Of a stretch of DNA of 15,527 bases, positions 7,145 through 14,353 are shown piece by piece. The stretch covers positions 1 to 15,527 of the forward strand of contig CBDUQN010000074.1 in NCBI GenBank assembly GCA_965369375.1. Reading direction: 5' to 3'. Below the pieces are notes generated by a model, which was not told the DNA's origin, did not search any database, and saw nothing but the letters and a program-made list of their open reading frames with translations. The DNA comes from CBDUQN01 sp965369375. GTDB lineage: Bacteria; Krumholzibacteriota; Krumholzibacteriia; Krumholzibacteriales; Krumholzibacteriaceae. Within the stretch, counting starts at the first letter, position 1, and the number at the start of each line of letters is the position of its first letter. A program made the translations under genes and the position numbers.

Positions 7145-10100
7145 TTATTCCAGCTTCACGCTCTTGCCCTTAACCATCTGCTCCATACCGTCTTTCGCCA
7201 CCTGGATGACATAAATGTATGTCCCGTTGGCAACTGGATCCCCTGCGTGGTCCCTGCCATCCCAGTAGACGGAATTCGGACTTTCATAGTTGGCCGCATC
7301 GAGTTGATCGGAGGGCAGGTCGATCGTCCTGACGAGTATCCCGCTCACGTTGTATATATCGACAGCTCCCGAGTTGACCGGCAGGTTCAACGTGTAGGTG
7401 ATGTTCGTCCCCCTCGTGAATGGATTGGGGAAGCAGAAGCTGTCCATGACGAGATCCTCGCCCGTTACGGTAAAGAAAAAGTCCTGCGAGAACTCTCCCA
7501 CCTTCACGGTGAAAAAGTGCGAGCCCCCCGGCATATTCTCGCGGTAGAATGCCGCCTCCCAGTGAAGTGAATCATCGGGATTCGGGACGCCGAACATTAC
7601 ATCGTCCTGCTCGAGCCTGTCGAAAAAGAGAACGGGAGCCTGATCGATATATGCGGGAAAATCGGCTACGACCTTGAATGTTCCCGTCGGGGGCGACTCG
7701 ACCGCAGGCGTGATCTCGAGATAATCGTTGTAGAAGAGACGAATTGTTGTCGTGATCGGTATCTCGAAAAGGCCGGCGAGCCGTCCCGCCGGCGTGAACA
7801 CGCGAAAGAGGAGATCTTCGTCGGTCAGGCTGACGGTATAATCGACATCGGCGTTGTACGCACGCGAAAAGGTCTTATCCTGGTCGGTGAGTCTCGTTAT
7901 CACGAGCGAATCGGTCCAGCTGCTGTCTCCGTTGACCGCCAGGGCGATCTTTCCGAGCGCCACGACATCGCTGGCCTTGAAGCGGAGGATACAGTCGTTC
8001 GAGCCGTGTCTCGCGGAGAAGGAATCGGGCGAAACCGCTTCCCAGTTCCCGTCCCAGTTTGCCTCGAGCTTCATGAGCGGCGGACCCGGATCGATAGCCA
8101 GCATGGGATCCCCGAGGAGAATGTACCGGAAAACCTGACTGCGCCCGTACAAAGGCTCATTTCCTATATGCGTTATCTCCGCCATCGTGATCGCTTCGCC
8201 GAGCACCCAGTGGGCCCCCGTGTATGCGTTCTGCGGCGGCACCGAGTCGGACGGTGGGCTCTGGAAAATGTACCGGTGCAGCGTCTCGCTGAACACGGCA
8301 TTCTCGTGGAGAAACTCGAAACCGTTGCTCGCATAGGTACTCACCGCGGCTACACCGGGTTTGAACAGCACCTGCTCCGAGAAACAGTCCCCGTTCGGTC
8401 CGTCGGCCGGTCGGCGTCCCTCGTAGTGATGCGCAAAATCACTGATATGACACCCGAAGCCGGTAAAGATGTGGGGCTTTCGCTCGTAGAGGTAACGGAG
8501 ATGATCCCACTGTTTGAACGTTGCAAAGGCCGCTTCCGTTGTGAGAACCGCCCTGTTGGCGTGACCCTGGAAGGAGAAGAAGAGACAGCCTTCATTGAGC
8601 CTGTCGAGAAGGTACGGTGTGAAGTAGGTATGCACGGAATCGACCGTTCTCGAGTAGATTACCTGGCCGGGATCACCGTTCGGATTCTCGTGAGGCGCAT
8701 CGGTCCACCGCGAGAGGCGCAGGTTCCGGACGCCGAATCCGCCCGGCAGCGAATTGTCGATATCATCGGCGATGTCATCCGTGCTGAATTCAAACTCCCT
8801 CTCGTATGACTTGTACCGGTAGCTGCTGTAGCGGCCGGACCAGGCATCATCCGAGAAGAGCACAATATTGCGCCTCCATGAATCGGTGGCTTCGACCTCG
8901 TCCTCGAAACGGTACAGCTTGGTCACGATTGCCCTGAGCTCCAAAATCGCGCCGACGGGAAAGCGTCCGACGAACACGTCAGGATACGGATCCGGCTCTT
9001 GGGCATCGAGAAAGGAATAATACCTGTCGGACGACGTCACCTCGTCCTCGAATTCCCCGCTCACCCTGACGCCGAATGTATAGGGTGGGATATAATCAGG
9101 CGGGGAAGGCAGCGAAAGCCGCTTGTGATCCTCGCTTCCGTCGCCGACGAGGAGCACGAACTCCACGCCCCAATGATCGAATCCATACCGGATAAATCTC
9201 TTTATCGCATCACATGAAGGATTACCGCCGTTGAACTCATCATAGACATTCTCGACATCCGCCTTGAGGATTCTATACCCCTGTGACCTTCGCCACTCCT
9301 CGTATTCGGTCAGATCATCGATGAAATCCCTGTGAGAAATGATCAGCGTATGATACGGACCGGTCTTTTCGCGCAGGTTAACCGGCGTATCGTCGACGGC
9401 CATCCGCTTCCGTTCCAGATGCTCCCCCGCTCCATCACCGAGAACAATGAACCGGCGTTCGATGGGGGCGTCGAGGTCGAATTCGAGTATATACTCTGCG
9501 CCGTCCTGCTCGAAGAATCCTGAGGTGAGCTCGTACTGGATCGGGTTGAAAGGATCGGATATTTCGATCAGATAGCCATGATTGACCGAGAAACCGGAAA
9601 TCCTGAATTTCCAGATACCGAGAATCGGACCGAAGCCGAATTCGATCGTGTTGTCGTGCGCCCGGAATTGCGAAGGGTAATCGACCGTGAGATCGTTCAC
9701 GAGAAAAATACGTTCGAGACTGCTATTTATGACAAGCGAATTTACGCCATCGGTGAGCAAACCGGAATCGATATCATTAAAGGTATATGTTACCGCATTC
9801 TTGCGCGAAATGCTCCCGTTCCCGATCCAGCTCGAACCGCCCCCTGAATTGCGGATGTAAAAATTGAGTGTGGACCCGTTATTGCCCGAGTCGAAGCCGC
9901 GAAGCCTGACGACGAGGGAGAGGACGTCCGCACCTGCAGGGTTATGCACATCGAAGGGCACGGCGATGCTCGTCCCGCCCGGCCGGGTTACATAATAGAA
10001 CTCATCGGTCTCCGTTCCCGCATTCTTGAAATAGTACGTATCCTTCCTGTTCCTCGAGATCGACCGGTTCATGTTCCGCTCCGGTGTCCCCGGCGCCGCT

Positions 10101-11188
10101 GAGAGCGGCGGACCTTCAGCCATGAATTCTCCCGCCACCCCTTCTTCGAGCCAGACGACGTTGTCATCGGTGAATGCCGCATCCAGGTCACCCGCATCGG
10201 CGTCATCCTTTATGCCAAGGAGATGGAAAACGAGTAGATCATCATCACTGAACACCTGTTCCGTCGATGAAGAGCCATTGATGACGAGCATGGGAACATC
10301 AACCTCTCGGACGAAATCGGGCTCGTTTTCGTCATAGTAGCGCTTTTTGAGCGCTATCTGCCCCGGCGACAGTCCGGCTGAGAGTCCCGCCTCTATGAGC
10401 GAGTCCGCCCTGACCGCGTAGCAGCCCGTCTCCGGGATATGCAATCTGAGCCTTTTTATTTCCTGTAGTCGCGACCGCGACACCCGCTGAATACGCAGCG
10501 GCCTGATGTACTCCGATACATCCTCTGGGTTAACCAGAAGCCCGTCATAGAGCCTTCTCCACCGGCTCGAGACGGGAACCGTTTGCGAGGATCGGGGAGG
10601 GGAAGGTGACCCTCCGCCCTCCAGCACCACCGTGATGGTGAGCTTGCGCACAAGCCGCGCGCCTTCTCCATCGAGAATCAACGGATTTACGCGCACCGGC
10701 AGCACGCGCTGCCGCCCCATAAACGCCGGCCCGGCCGTTACGACGAGTGTTGGATAATCGCTGCTTTGCCAGGGGTCTGGAGGATAAAAGATTTCGGTCG
10801 AAGGGATGTCGTTCTCCCCTCTGATGAAACGCTCCGCCGGCACCCGCGCCAATCGGAGTGCGCCGAGCCGGTCCTCCCCCTGGACGATCGCCGAGACCCT
10901 GACATCCACTCCGGGAGGGATCGCAACATGAAAGGTCTTTCCGGGGATTTCAAAGGCACCCGGGGGAGAGACGGCGCCGTATCCCGAGAGCTTCACGCGC
11001 ACCCGGCCGTCACCCGCCCCAACGAGCTCGGGATCGGGCACGGTAACCTCAAAGGTGATCATATTACGATTCGACCGGAGAAGCCTCGTCTCCCCACCCC
11101 TGGCCTCATGTCCTGAAACAAGAGCGAGCAGGACAGCCGCGCCGAGATAACAGCCACACCCGGCGAAACACCTTTTGGTCCATTTCAA
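7145..11188 (-). CDS. Secreted C25 (gingipain/PorU-type) cysteine peptidase with FlgD-like C-terminus
   Basis: A 1347-residue exported protein. A signal peptide (about 1-30) and a long beta-rich N-terminal region (about 35-600), which matches the propeptide part of C25 proteins in position, precede the catalytic domain (about 612-1033). That domain shows SDRYYSF near 720-726, PDVFVGRFPV near 736-745, the catalytic-type His876 in QGHAN, Cys913 in FGCHISDF and the closing LGDPM near 1025-1029. The His-Cys spacing of 37 is close to that of gingipains. The C-terminus (about 1250-1347) has CFPNPF, DIYNVSG, VYWDGRD and VANGTYIYVI, a FlgD-Ig-like fold related to type IX secretion tails. C25 members include gingipains and PorU, the sortase that removes type IX tails. 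The size fits either PorU-like processing or a secreted protease. The TTG start at 11188 has AAGGAG seven bases upstream. Confidence 0.9.
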   Translation of the reverse strand: MKWTKRCFAGCGCYLGAAVLLALVSGHEARGGETRLLRSNRNMITFEVTVPDPELVGAGDGRVRVKLSGYGAVSPPGAFEIPGKTFHVAIPPGVDVRVSAIVQGEDRLGALRLARVPAERFIRGENDIPSTEIFYPPDPWQSSDYPTLVVTAGPAFMGRQRVLPVRVNPLILDGEGARLVRKLTITVVLEGGGSPSPPRSSQTVPVSSRWRRLYDGLLVNPEDVSEYIRPLRIQRVSRSRLQEIKRLRLHIPETGCYAVRADSLIEAGLSAGLSPGQIALKKRYYDENEPDFVREVDVPMLVINGSSSTEQVFSDDDLLVFHLLGIKDDADAGDLDAAFTDDNVVWLEEGVAGEFMAEGPPLSAAPGTPERNMNRSISRNRKDTYYFKNAGTETDEFYYVTRPGGTSIAVPFDVHNPAGADVLSLVVRLRGFDSGNNGSTLNFYIRNSGGGSSWIGNGSISRKNAVTYTFNDIDSGLLTDGVNSLVINSSLERIFLVNDLTVDYPSQFRAHDNTIEFGFGPILGIWKFRISGFSVNHGYLIEISDPFNPIQYELTSGFFEQDGAEYILEFDLDAPIERRFIVLGDGAGEHLERKRMAVDDTPVNLREKTGPYHTLIISHRDFIDDLTEYEEWRRSQGYRILKADVENVYDEFNGGNPSCDAIKRFIRYGFDHWGVEFVLLVGDGSEDHKRLSLPSPPDYIPPYTFGVRVSGEFEDEVTSSDRYYSFLDAQEPDPYPDVFVGRFPVGAILELRAIVTKLYRFEDEVEATDSWRRNIVLFSDDAWSGRYSSYRYKSYEREFEFSTDDIADDIDNSLPGGFGVRNLRLSRWTDAPHENPNGDPGQVIYSRTVDSVHTYFTPYLLDRLNEGCLFFSFQGHANRAVLTTEAAFATFKQWDHLRYLYERKPHIFTGFGCHISDFAHHYEGRRPADGPNGDCFSEQVLFKPGVAAVSTYASNGFEFLHENAVFSETLHRYIFQSPPSDSVPPQNAYTGAHWVLGEAITMAEITHIGNEPLYGRSQVFRYILLGDPMLAIDPGPPLMKLEANWDGNWEAVSPDSFSARHGSNDCILRFKASDVVALGKIALAVNGDSSWTDSLVITRLTDQDKTFSRAYNADVDYTVSLTDEDLLFRVFTPAGRLAGLFEIPITTTIRLFYNDYLEITPAVESPPTGTFKVVADFPAYIDQAPVLFFDRLEQDDVMFGVPNPDDSLHWEAAFYRENMPGGSHFFTVKVGEFSQDFFFTVTGEDLVMDSFCFPNPFTRGTNITYTLNLPVNSGAVDIYNVSGILVRTIDLPSDQLDAANYESPNSVYWDGRDHAGDPVANGTYIYVIQVAKDGMEQMVKGKSVKLE

Positions 11189-11195
11189 CAGGATT

Positions 11196-11201
11196 CTCCT
11201 T
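11196..11201 (-). promoter_or_regulatory. Ribosome binding site fixing a TTG start
   Basis: AAGGAG on the minus strand, seven bases before TTG at 11188. An ATG four bases into the gene is out of frame, so the C25 peptidase must use this TTG. Confidence 0.8.
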
Positions 11202-11251
11202 GCTACCAGGGGATGCCAGTCAGAGGTTTATATTGCAGCAGAATATATTCT

Positions 11252-11281
11252 TGTATAAAGTTAGTCGGCATTCAGGGACAA
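11252..11281 (-). promoter_or_regulatory. Candidate promoter of the C25 peptidase gene
   Basis: TTGTCC (11276-11281) and TATACA (11252-11257) on the minus strand, spaced 18 bases, each 4/6 to consensus. It lies between the terminator at 11355-11386 and the peptidase start, about 64 bases before the TTG. A palindrome GAATATATTC (11241-11250) follows the -10. Confidence 0.4.
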
Positions 11282-11354
11282 CGCAAGCAAAATCAGGATC
11301 CTGCAGAGAACTTGCACCTCCCAGTTGCTGCGCCCTGCCGGGCGCACTATAGAG

Positions 11355-11386
11355 AAAGGGACCCCTTGAAAATCAGGGGTCCCTTT
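11355..11386 (-). terminator. Perfect 12-bp terminator hairpin
   Basis: AAAGGGACCCCT (11355-11366) pairs perfectly with AGGGGTCCCTTT (11375-11386) around an 8-base loop, 25 bases after the stop of the 190-residue secreted protein. On the minus strand it ends TTTCTCT, a short but plausible U-tract. It separates the secreted-protein cluster from the C25 peptidase gene. Confidence 0.8.
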
Positions 11387-11411
11387 AATGGTAACAAGCC
11401 TTGAGCGCTCG

Positions 11412-11984
11412 TTATTCGCTGTAGAGGTCCTTGATCGCTCCCCAGCTCCTGCTCTCGGTCGCAACGAAATCCGGGCACGGATCGCAGTTCAGATAAACAT
11501 TGATCTGATGCTCGGCCGCTTCCGGCGGGAAACCGGTTGCGCAGGTGGCGAAGCCGCGGAACCCTGAGTCATCCCTCGGCAGCAGCTGGATTTCCTGACA
11601 GTCCGTTGACCATGCGCAGGCCAGAGAGAGAACCTGGATTTCGGCGCACAGAACCCATGTAGCGGTCTGGCACACGTCAAAGCTCAGGCTCATTCCGGTC
11701 GTCCATTCACCGAACGCGAGGTTCATGTTCGGATGATAGACGACACTGGTGATGGAAGCGCATGGATCAGGGATAACTATCTTGCACTCGGTCGCCCTGA
11801 ATCCATCCGCAGGCGGTCTGGCAAAGAAATATATCATGATCGGAATATACTGAACCGGCGGTGGAGTCAGACACCACGTCTCATGGCCGGCATCGGCAAA
11901 TATATCCAACCATCCGCCAGGATTCGCGGACACCGCACTTGACAGTATCATCAGTGCAGCGACAAGTATTAATACTTTCTTCAT
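11412..11984 (-). CDS. Small secreted protein with C-terminal SWGAIK tag
   Basis: A 190-residue protein. The ATG at 11984 is chosen over an upstream in-frame start at 12014 because AGGAGG stands nine bases before it and the signal peptide then begins properly (MKKVLILVAALMIL, cleavage near VSA-NP at 20). The mature part has about ten Cys in pairs or clusters (CDPCPDF, CATG), suggesting disulfide-bonded folding outside the cytoplasm. The last residues read SRSWGAIKDLYSE and share SWGAIK-x-L-aromatic with the next secreted protein upstream (12158-12736). Family is not recognised. The layout (N-terminal signal, one beta-rich domain, C-terminal tag) suggests a paralogue of that neighbour. It is the last gene before the terminator at 11355-11386. 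Confidence 0.88.
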   Translation of the reverse strand: MKKVLILVAALMILSSAVSANPGGWLDIFADAGHETWCLTPPPVQYIPIMIYFFARPPADGFRATECKIVIPDPCASITSVVYHPNMNLAFGEWTTGMSLSFDVCQTATWVLCAEIQVLSLACAWSTDCQEIQLLPRDDSGFRGFATCATGFPPEAAEHQINVYLNCDPCPDFVATESRSWGAIKDLYSE

Positions 11985-11999
11985 CTTCTGTGTCCTCCT

Positions 12000-12028
12000 A
12001 AAAGGTAGTAACAATCCAACTACCCTTT
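12000..12028 (-). promoter_or_regulatory. Stem-loop directly before the ribosome binding site
   Basis: On the minus strand AAAGGGTAGT (12028-12019) pairs with ACTACCTTTT (12009-12000), ten pairs with one G-U, around a 9-base loop. It ends directly against the AGGAGG of the 190-residue secreted protein gene. It could stabilise the mRNA or modulate translation. Confidence 0.6.
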
Positions 12029-12098
12029 CGACTTCGGAAGAATGTGTGTGGTGTTGAGTAGCTTTATCGTTCTCTACCCATCACCCCCCTTCGTCCAA

Positions 12099-12140
12099 GG
12101 CCCCGCGGCTAGGCGAATGTCGTTCACCCAGCCACGGGCC
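12099..12140 (-). ncRNA. Long structured hairpin between two secreted-protein genes
   Basis: The arms 12099-12117 and 12123-12140 form an 18-pair stem with one bulge and a 5-base loop (CGACA on the minus strand). Three positions that would be A-C mismatches on the plus strand become G-U pairs on the minus strand, so the structure is best read as RNA from the minus strand, the strand of the flanking genes. No U-run follows, so it is not a standard terminator; it may be an mRNA processing or stability element. It starts 18 bases after the stop of the 192-residue gene. Confidence 0.6.
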
Positions 12141-12157
12141 CGACGATTATTGTCTTC

Positions 12158-12736
12158 CTACTTAAAGAGGGACTTGATAGCACCCCAGCTCTCTTCCTCG
12201 ACTGCAAATTCAAACGGGCACAGTATCGAGGTGAGCCCAATGATCGGGAACGTCAAGTTATCGGGGTGATAGGTCCCTCGCAGATACCCACTGCTCGGAT
12301 TGGCAGCAACCACTATCAGATAGTCCACTATACTTCCGCCCCGATCCCAGCAGAGGCCTTCAGGCATATAGAACGTATAGGTGGCCATCAGGTTGTATCC
12401 CGGAGTAAATCCGTTGAGCGGCGGCCAGTAGCTGACATTGTGACCCAGCGTGGTACTAAATGGATCCCCAAACTCTACTGACATATTGTCGGGATATGCA
12501 ACCCCCGTCAACAACAATAGAACATGGGTAGGGTCAGTCGGTGTCAACAGCATATACTCCACAGCGGTTACATAGTAATCCGCATCGTGAATGTACAACT
12601 GCGCCTCGAATACAGGCGTCGGAGGACTATATGCCATCTGACCGGGGTTTTCATTGAAGTAAACCCCCATTGTTTGCGCGCTCAACAGCCCCGGTACCAG
12701 TAGAGCAACGGTGAGCAACAGTAAAACCTTTTTCAT
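12158..12736 (-). CDS. Small secreted protein with C-terminal SWGAIK tag
   Basis: A 192-residue protein with a clean signal peptide (MKKVLLLLTVALLV, cleavage near LSA-QT at 20). The mature part is beta-rich, with many Tyr, Pro and Thr and few charges (GVYFNENPGQM near 24-34; two Cys near the middle and the end). The C-terminus is EEESWGAIKSLFK, nearly the same as the end of the 190-residue protein downstream. The ATG at 12736 has GGGAG seven bases before it. No family is recognised. Spacing to the neighbouring genes is 173 bases downstream (with the structured hairpin) and 87 bases upstream. It could share the promoter at 13624-13653, since no convincing one was found in the upstream gap. Confidence 0.88.
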   Translation of the reverse strand: MKKVLLLLTVALLVPGLLSAQTMGVYFNENPGQMAYSPPTPVFEAQLYIHDADYYVTAVEYMLLTPTDPTHVLLLLTGVAYPDNMSVEFGDPFSTTLGHNVSYWPPLNGFTPGYNLMATYTFYMPEGLCWDRGGSIVDYLIVVAANPSSGYLRGTYHPDNLTFPIIGLTSILCPFEFAVEEESWGAIKSLFK

Positions 12737-12751
12737 AATCTAACTCCCTTT

Positions 12752-12786
12752 CTGAATGCAGCCCTCTTGATGATTCACATATTCAG
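12752..12786 (-). promoter_or_regulatory. Possible 5' stem-loop before a secreted-protein gene
   Basis: CTGAAT (12786-12781) and ATTCAG (12757-12752) on the minus strand pair over six positions with a 23-base loop, just before the AAGGGAG of the 192-residue gene. It is weaker than the loops before the two neighbouring genes. Confidence 0.3.
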
Positions 12787-12823
12787 GGAGGCCAGATCAC
12801 GGTCGAGTGCTTTTCAAACTAGC

Positions 12824-13495
12824 TTAGAAGCACCCGTGAGTGTAATGCGCCCCGAGAAATGCGAAGTCACTAATGTTAACGATGCCATCGTGGTTCCAGT
12901 CAACACACTGATCGTAATCAGGATCTCCAGTGCCCTCGTTGTACGAATCAGCGAGGTAGACCAGATCCGAAACACCGACGTAACAGTCTGCATTGCGATC
13001 CGGGCTCTTAAAAATGAGATCGAGACAGATGTAGTCAATGCAAGGATAGGGAAGCTCTTCAAGGATCTTACCCTGAACTGCAATATAGATTCCACCTGTC
13101 AGTATACAACCTCCCATCGCAAGACGTCCGGAGATGGTTGTACGACCAGCTGCATTTGTCAACGAATCCGCAACAACAGCGCCCGGGCATAGGCAAAGTA
13201 TATACGGCGGAATGTCGCCGACCTCGATCGAATCCGGCTTCGGCACACATGCGTCGAGCCAGAAATCGGTCCAAGGAATTCCCGGAATACCCACTCCAAG
13301 ACCATCCTTGACCTCGACCCATATATATCCGCCCTCTTCCCAGATGTTCTGGAAATCACCGGCGGGACAGTTTGAGATCTGCATGCAGCAAATGCTCACT
13401 CCTGCCTCACTCTGGCACTCGTCAACGTCGCCTGCGTATACGGAGGTCGCAAACACAAGCAGCAAAGAGAAAAGCAAAACTTTTCCTTTGAACAT
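12824..13495 (-). CDS. Secreted protein with C-terminal dockerin-like Ca-binding repeats
   Basis: A 223-residue protein with a signal peptide (about 1-21, cleavage near VYA-GD). The mature N-terminal domain (about 22-160) is Cys-rich (SICCMQ, LCLCPG) and beta-like, with VEVKDGLG, SLTNAAGRTTISG and GGIYIAVQGK. Residues 166-177 (D-R-N-A-D-C-Y-V-G-V-S-D) and 199-210 (D-W-N-H-D-G-I-V-N-I-S-D) form two dockerin-type calcium loops. The second is near ideal; the first has Cys where Gly is usual. Dockerin-like ends in non-cellulosome bacteria are common on exported proteins of unknown partners. It lacks the SWGAIK tag of its two neighbours. It is first in the cluster, with a strong promoter at 13624-13653 and AGGAGG eight bases before the ATG. 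Confidence 0.88.
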   Translation of the reverse strand: MFKGKVLLFSLLLVFATSVYAGDVDECQSEAGVSICCMQISNCPAGDFQNIWEEGGYIWVEVKDGLGVGIPGIPWTDFWLDACVPKPDSIEVGDIPPYILCLCPGAVVADSLTNAAGRTTISGRLAMGGCILTGGIYIAVQGKILEELPYPCIDYICLDLIFKSPDRNADCYVGVSDLVYLADSYNEGTGDPDYDQCVDWNHDGIVNISDFAFLGAHYTHGCF

Positions 13496-13503
13496 CTTCT
13501 TAA

Positions 13504-13537
13504 CCTCCTAAACCTCCTTAAAGGTTCGGGAACCTTT
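13504..13537 (-). promoter_or_regulatory. Tandem ribosome sites with adjoining stem-loop
   Basis: Two AGGAGG sites (minus strand, 13504-13509 and 13513-13518) stand nine bases apart before the dockerin-like gene; the nearer is eight bases from the ATG. Directly upstream, AAAGGTT (13537-13531) pairs with AACCTTT (13526-13520) around CCCG. A third AGGAGG lies at 13574-13579 with no start codon at a suitable distance. The loop plus extra sites suggest high or regulated translation. Confidence 0.6.
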
Positions 13538-13623
13538 AGAAAAGTTAAACCGAGTCTTTGGGGGTAACACTAACCTCCTTCCGCCCTTGAGTTGGAGATA
13601 CCGTTCACTTACTCGACAAAGGG

Positions 13624-13653
13624 ATTCTACCATAAATAAATGCGTTGTGTCAA
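13624..13653 (-). promoter_or_regulatory. Strong sigma70-type promoter of the secreted-protein cluster
   Basis: TTGACA (13648-13653) and TAGAAT (13624-13629) on the minus strand, spaced 18 bases. The predicted start near 13617 gives a leader of about 120 bases before the dockerin-like gene. The stretch 13654-13792 upstream holds nothing I can recognise. Confidence 0.75.
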
Positions 13654-13792
13654 TAGCTAAAATCCGAAATAACCGACTAAATCTCGTGCTGGTGAGGAGC
13701 TCGACCGTCAGCTGTGCCTTTATTACTTGGATATCGCCTCCATTCCAGCCGGAACATTGCCGTCTTGCAGAAGTCGTTTATCCACTATATAG

Positions 13793-13981
13793 CTATAACT
13801 GATTATAAATAGGAATGTTATCCGGGCGCTGCACCGTTCGGAAAAAATCAATCACATCCTGTTTTTCCCATTGATGCGAAAATGCATGTGGGCTTTCAGG
13901 GACAAGTATATGAAAAAGTTGCAGCTGAATGCAGCTTTGCGCACAACCCCCCCGAGAGAAATGAAGCCGTGTATTGCTCAA
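13793..13981 (-). other. Short open frame, possible remnant of a hydrolase C-terminus
   Basis: A 62-codon frame whose last 40 residues include HILVPESPHAFSHQW and KQDVIDFFRTV, in the style of the final His loop and helix of alpha/beta hydrolases. There is no nucleophile motif and no ribosome site. A run of seven G (minus strand, 13947-13953) lies within it. It may be the decayed continuation of the pseudogene at 13978-14346, in another frame, or chance. Confidence 0.25.
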
Positions 13982-14346
13982 TCAGCGCATCTACCCGGAT
14001 CGACTACCGGCAGAAGGAGATGCGACGGGTACTCCGGCGAGTGGCAGATTCTCTGCGCGGCCTTGATGAAATCCGTTTCCAACTCGTTATGGCCGCCGGT
14101 ATCGAGGTTGCGGGAAAAGTGCGGGAACCGGGCCGAAGTGATCTCCGCGCGCGGGCGATACCCCTCCTCGAGCGTTATGCCGGTGCGCCAGATATCTATC
14201 GTGTATTCATCGTAATCCCTGCCGTCGGGCGAGAAGGCTGGTGCGCCCTGCGGCAGGCAGGCAAAGCAGTTCGCAGGTCAAGCCAAGCAGCGATGCATAT
14301 AGTTCAGAAAGCTTCGGTTTATCGATATTCGTGTCCCAGGCATCAT
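13978..14346 (-). pseudogene. Frameshifted coding remnant downstream of the membrane gene
   Basis: Right after the stop of the membrane gene comes GGAGGC and two ATG codons (14346-14341), the layout of a next operon gene. The ATG frame stops at TGA (14278-14280) after about 22 codons, but the same frame then stays open for 99 codons to TGA at 13978-13980, with coding-like GC-rich third positions and a plausible sequence (APAFSPDGRDYDEYTIDIW, then RTGITLEEGYRPRAEIT). Between the ATG and 14263 a different frame, the one continuing from the membrane gene past its TAG, looks better coding (WDTNIDKPKLSELYASLLG). A three-copy TGCC repeat (14252-14263) joins the two: with one copy fewer, that frame runs directly into the 99-codon block. 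I do not recognise the protein. An in-register plus-strand frame (13882-14409) also exists, so strand certainty is moderate. Confidence 0.5.
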
Positions 14347-14353
14347 TGCCTCC

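Noticed and set aside
6915..7145. Minus-strand frame of 76 codons overlapping the C25 stop by one base
   Set aside because: The TAATG overlap is attractive, but the sequence has no coding character or ribosome site, and the AnmK-like ribosome site lies at its end. Treated as leader.
8006..8809. Plus-strand frame of 267 codons, and 5097-6014 of 305 codons
   Set aside because: Both are antisense shadows of well-supported genes (C25 peptidase and SpoIID) with no recognisable motifs of their own.
14278..14280. In-frame TGA read as selenocysteine
   Set aside because: No SECIS-like hairpin was seen just downstream, no redox family is recognised, and the TGCC repeat gives a simpler frameshift explanation.
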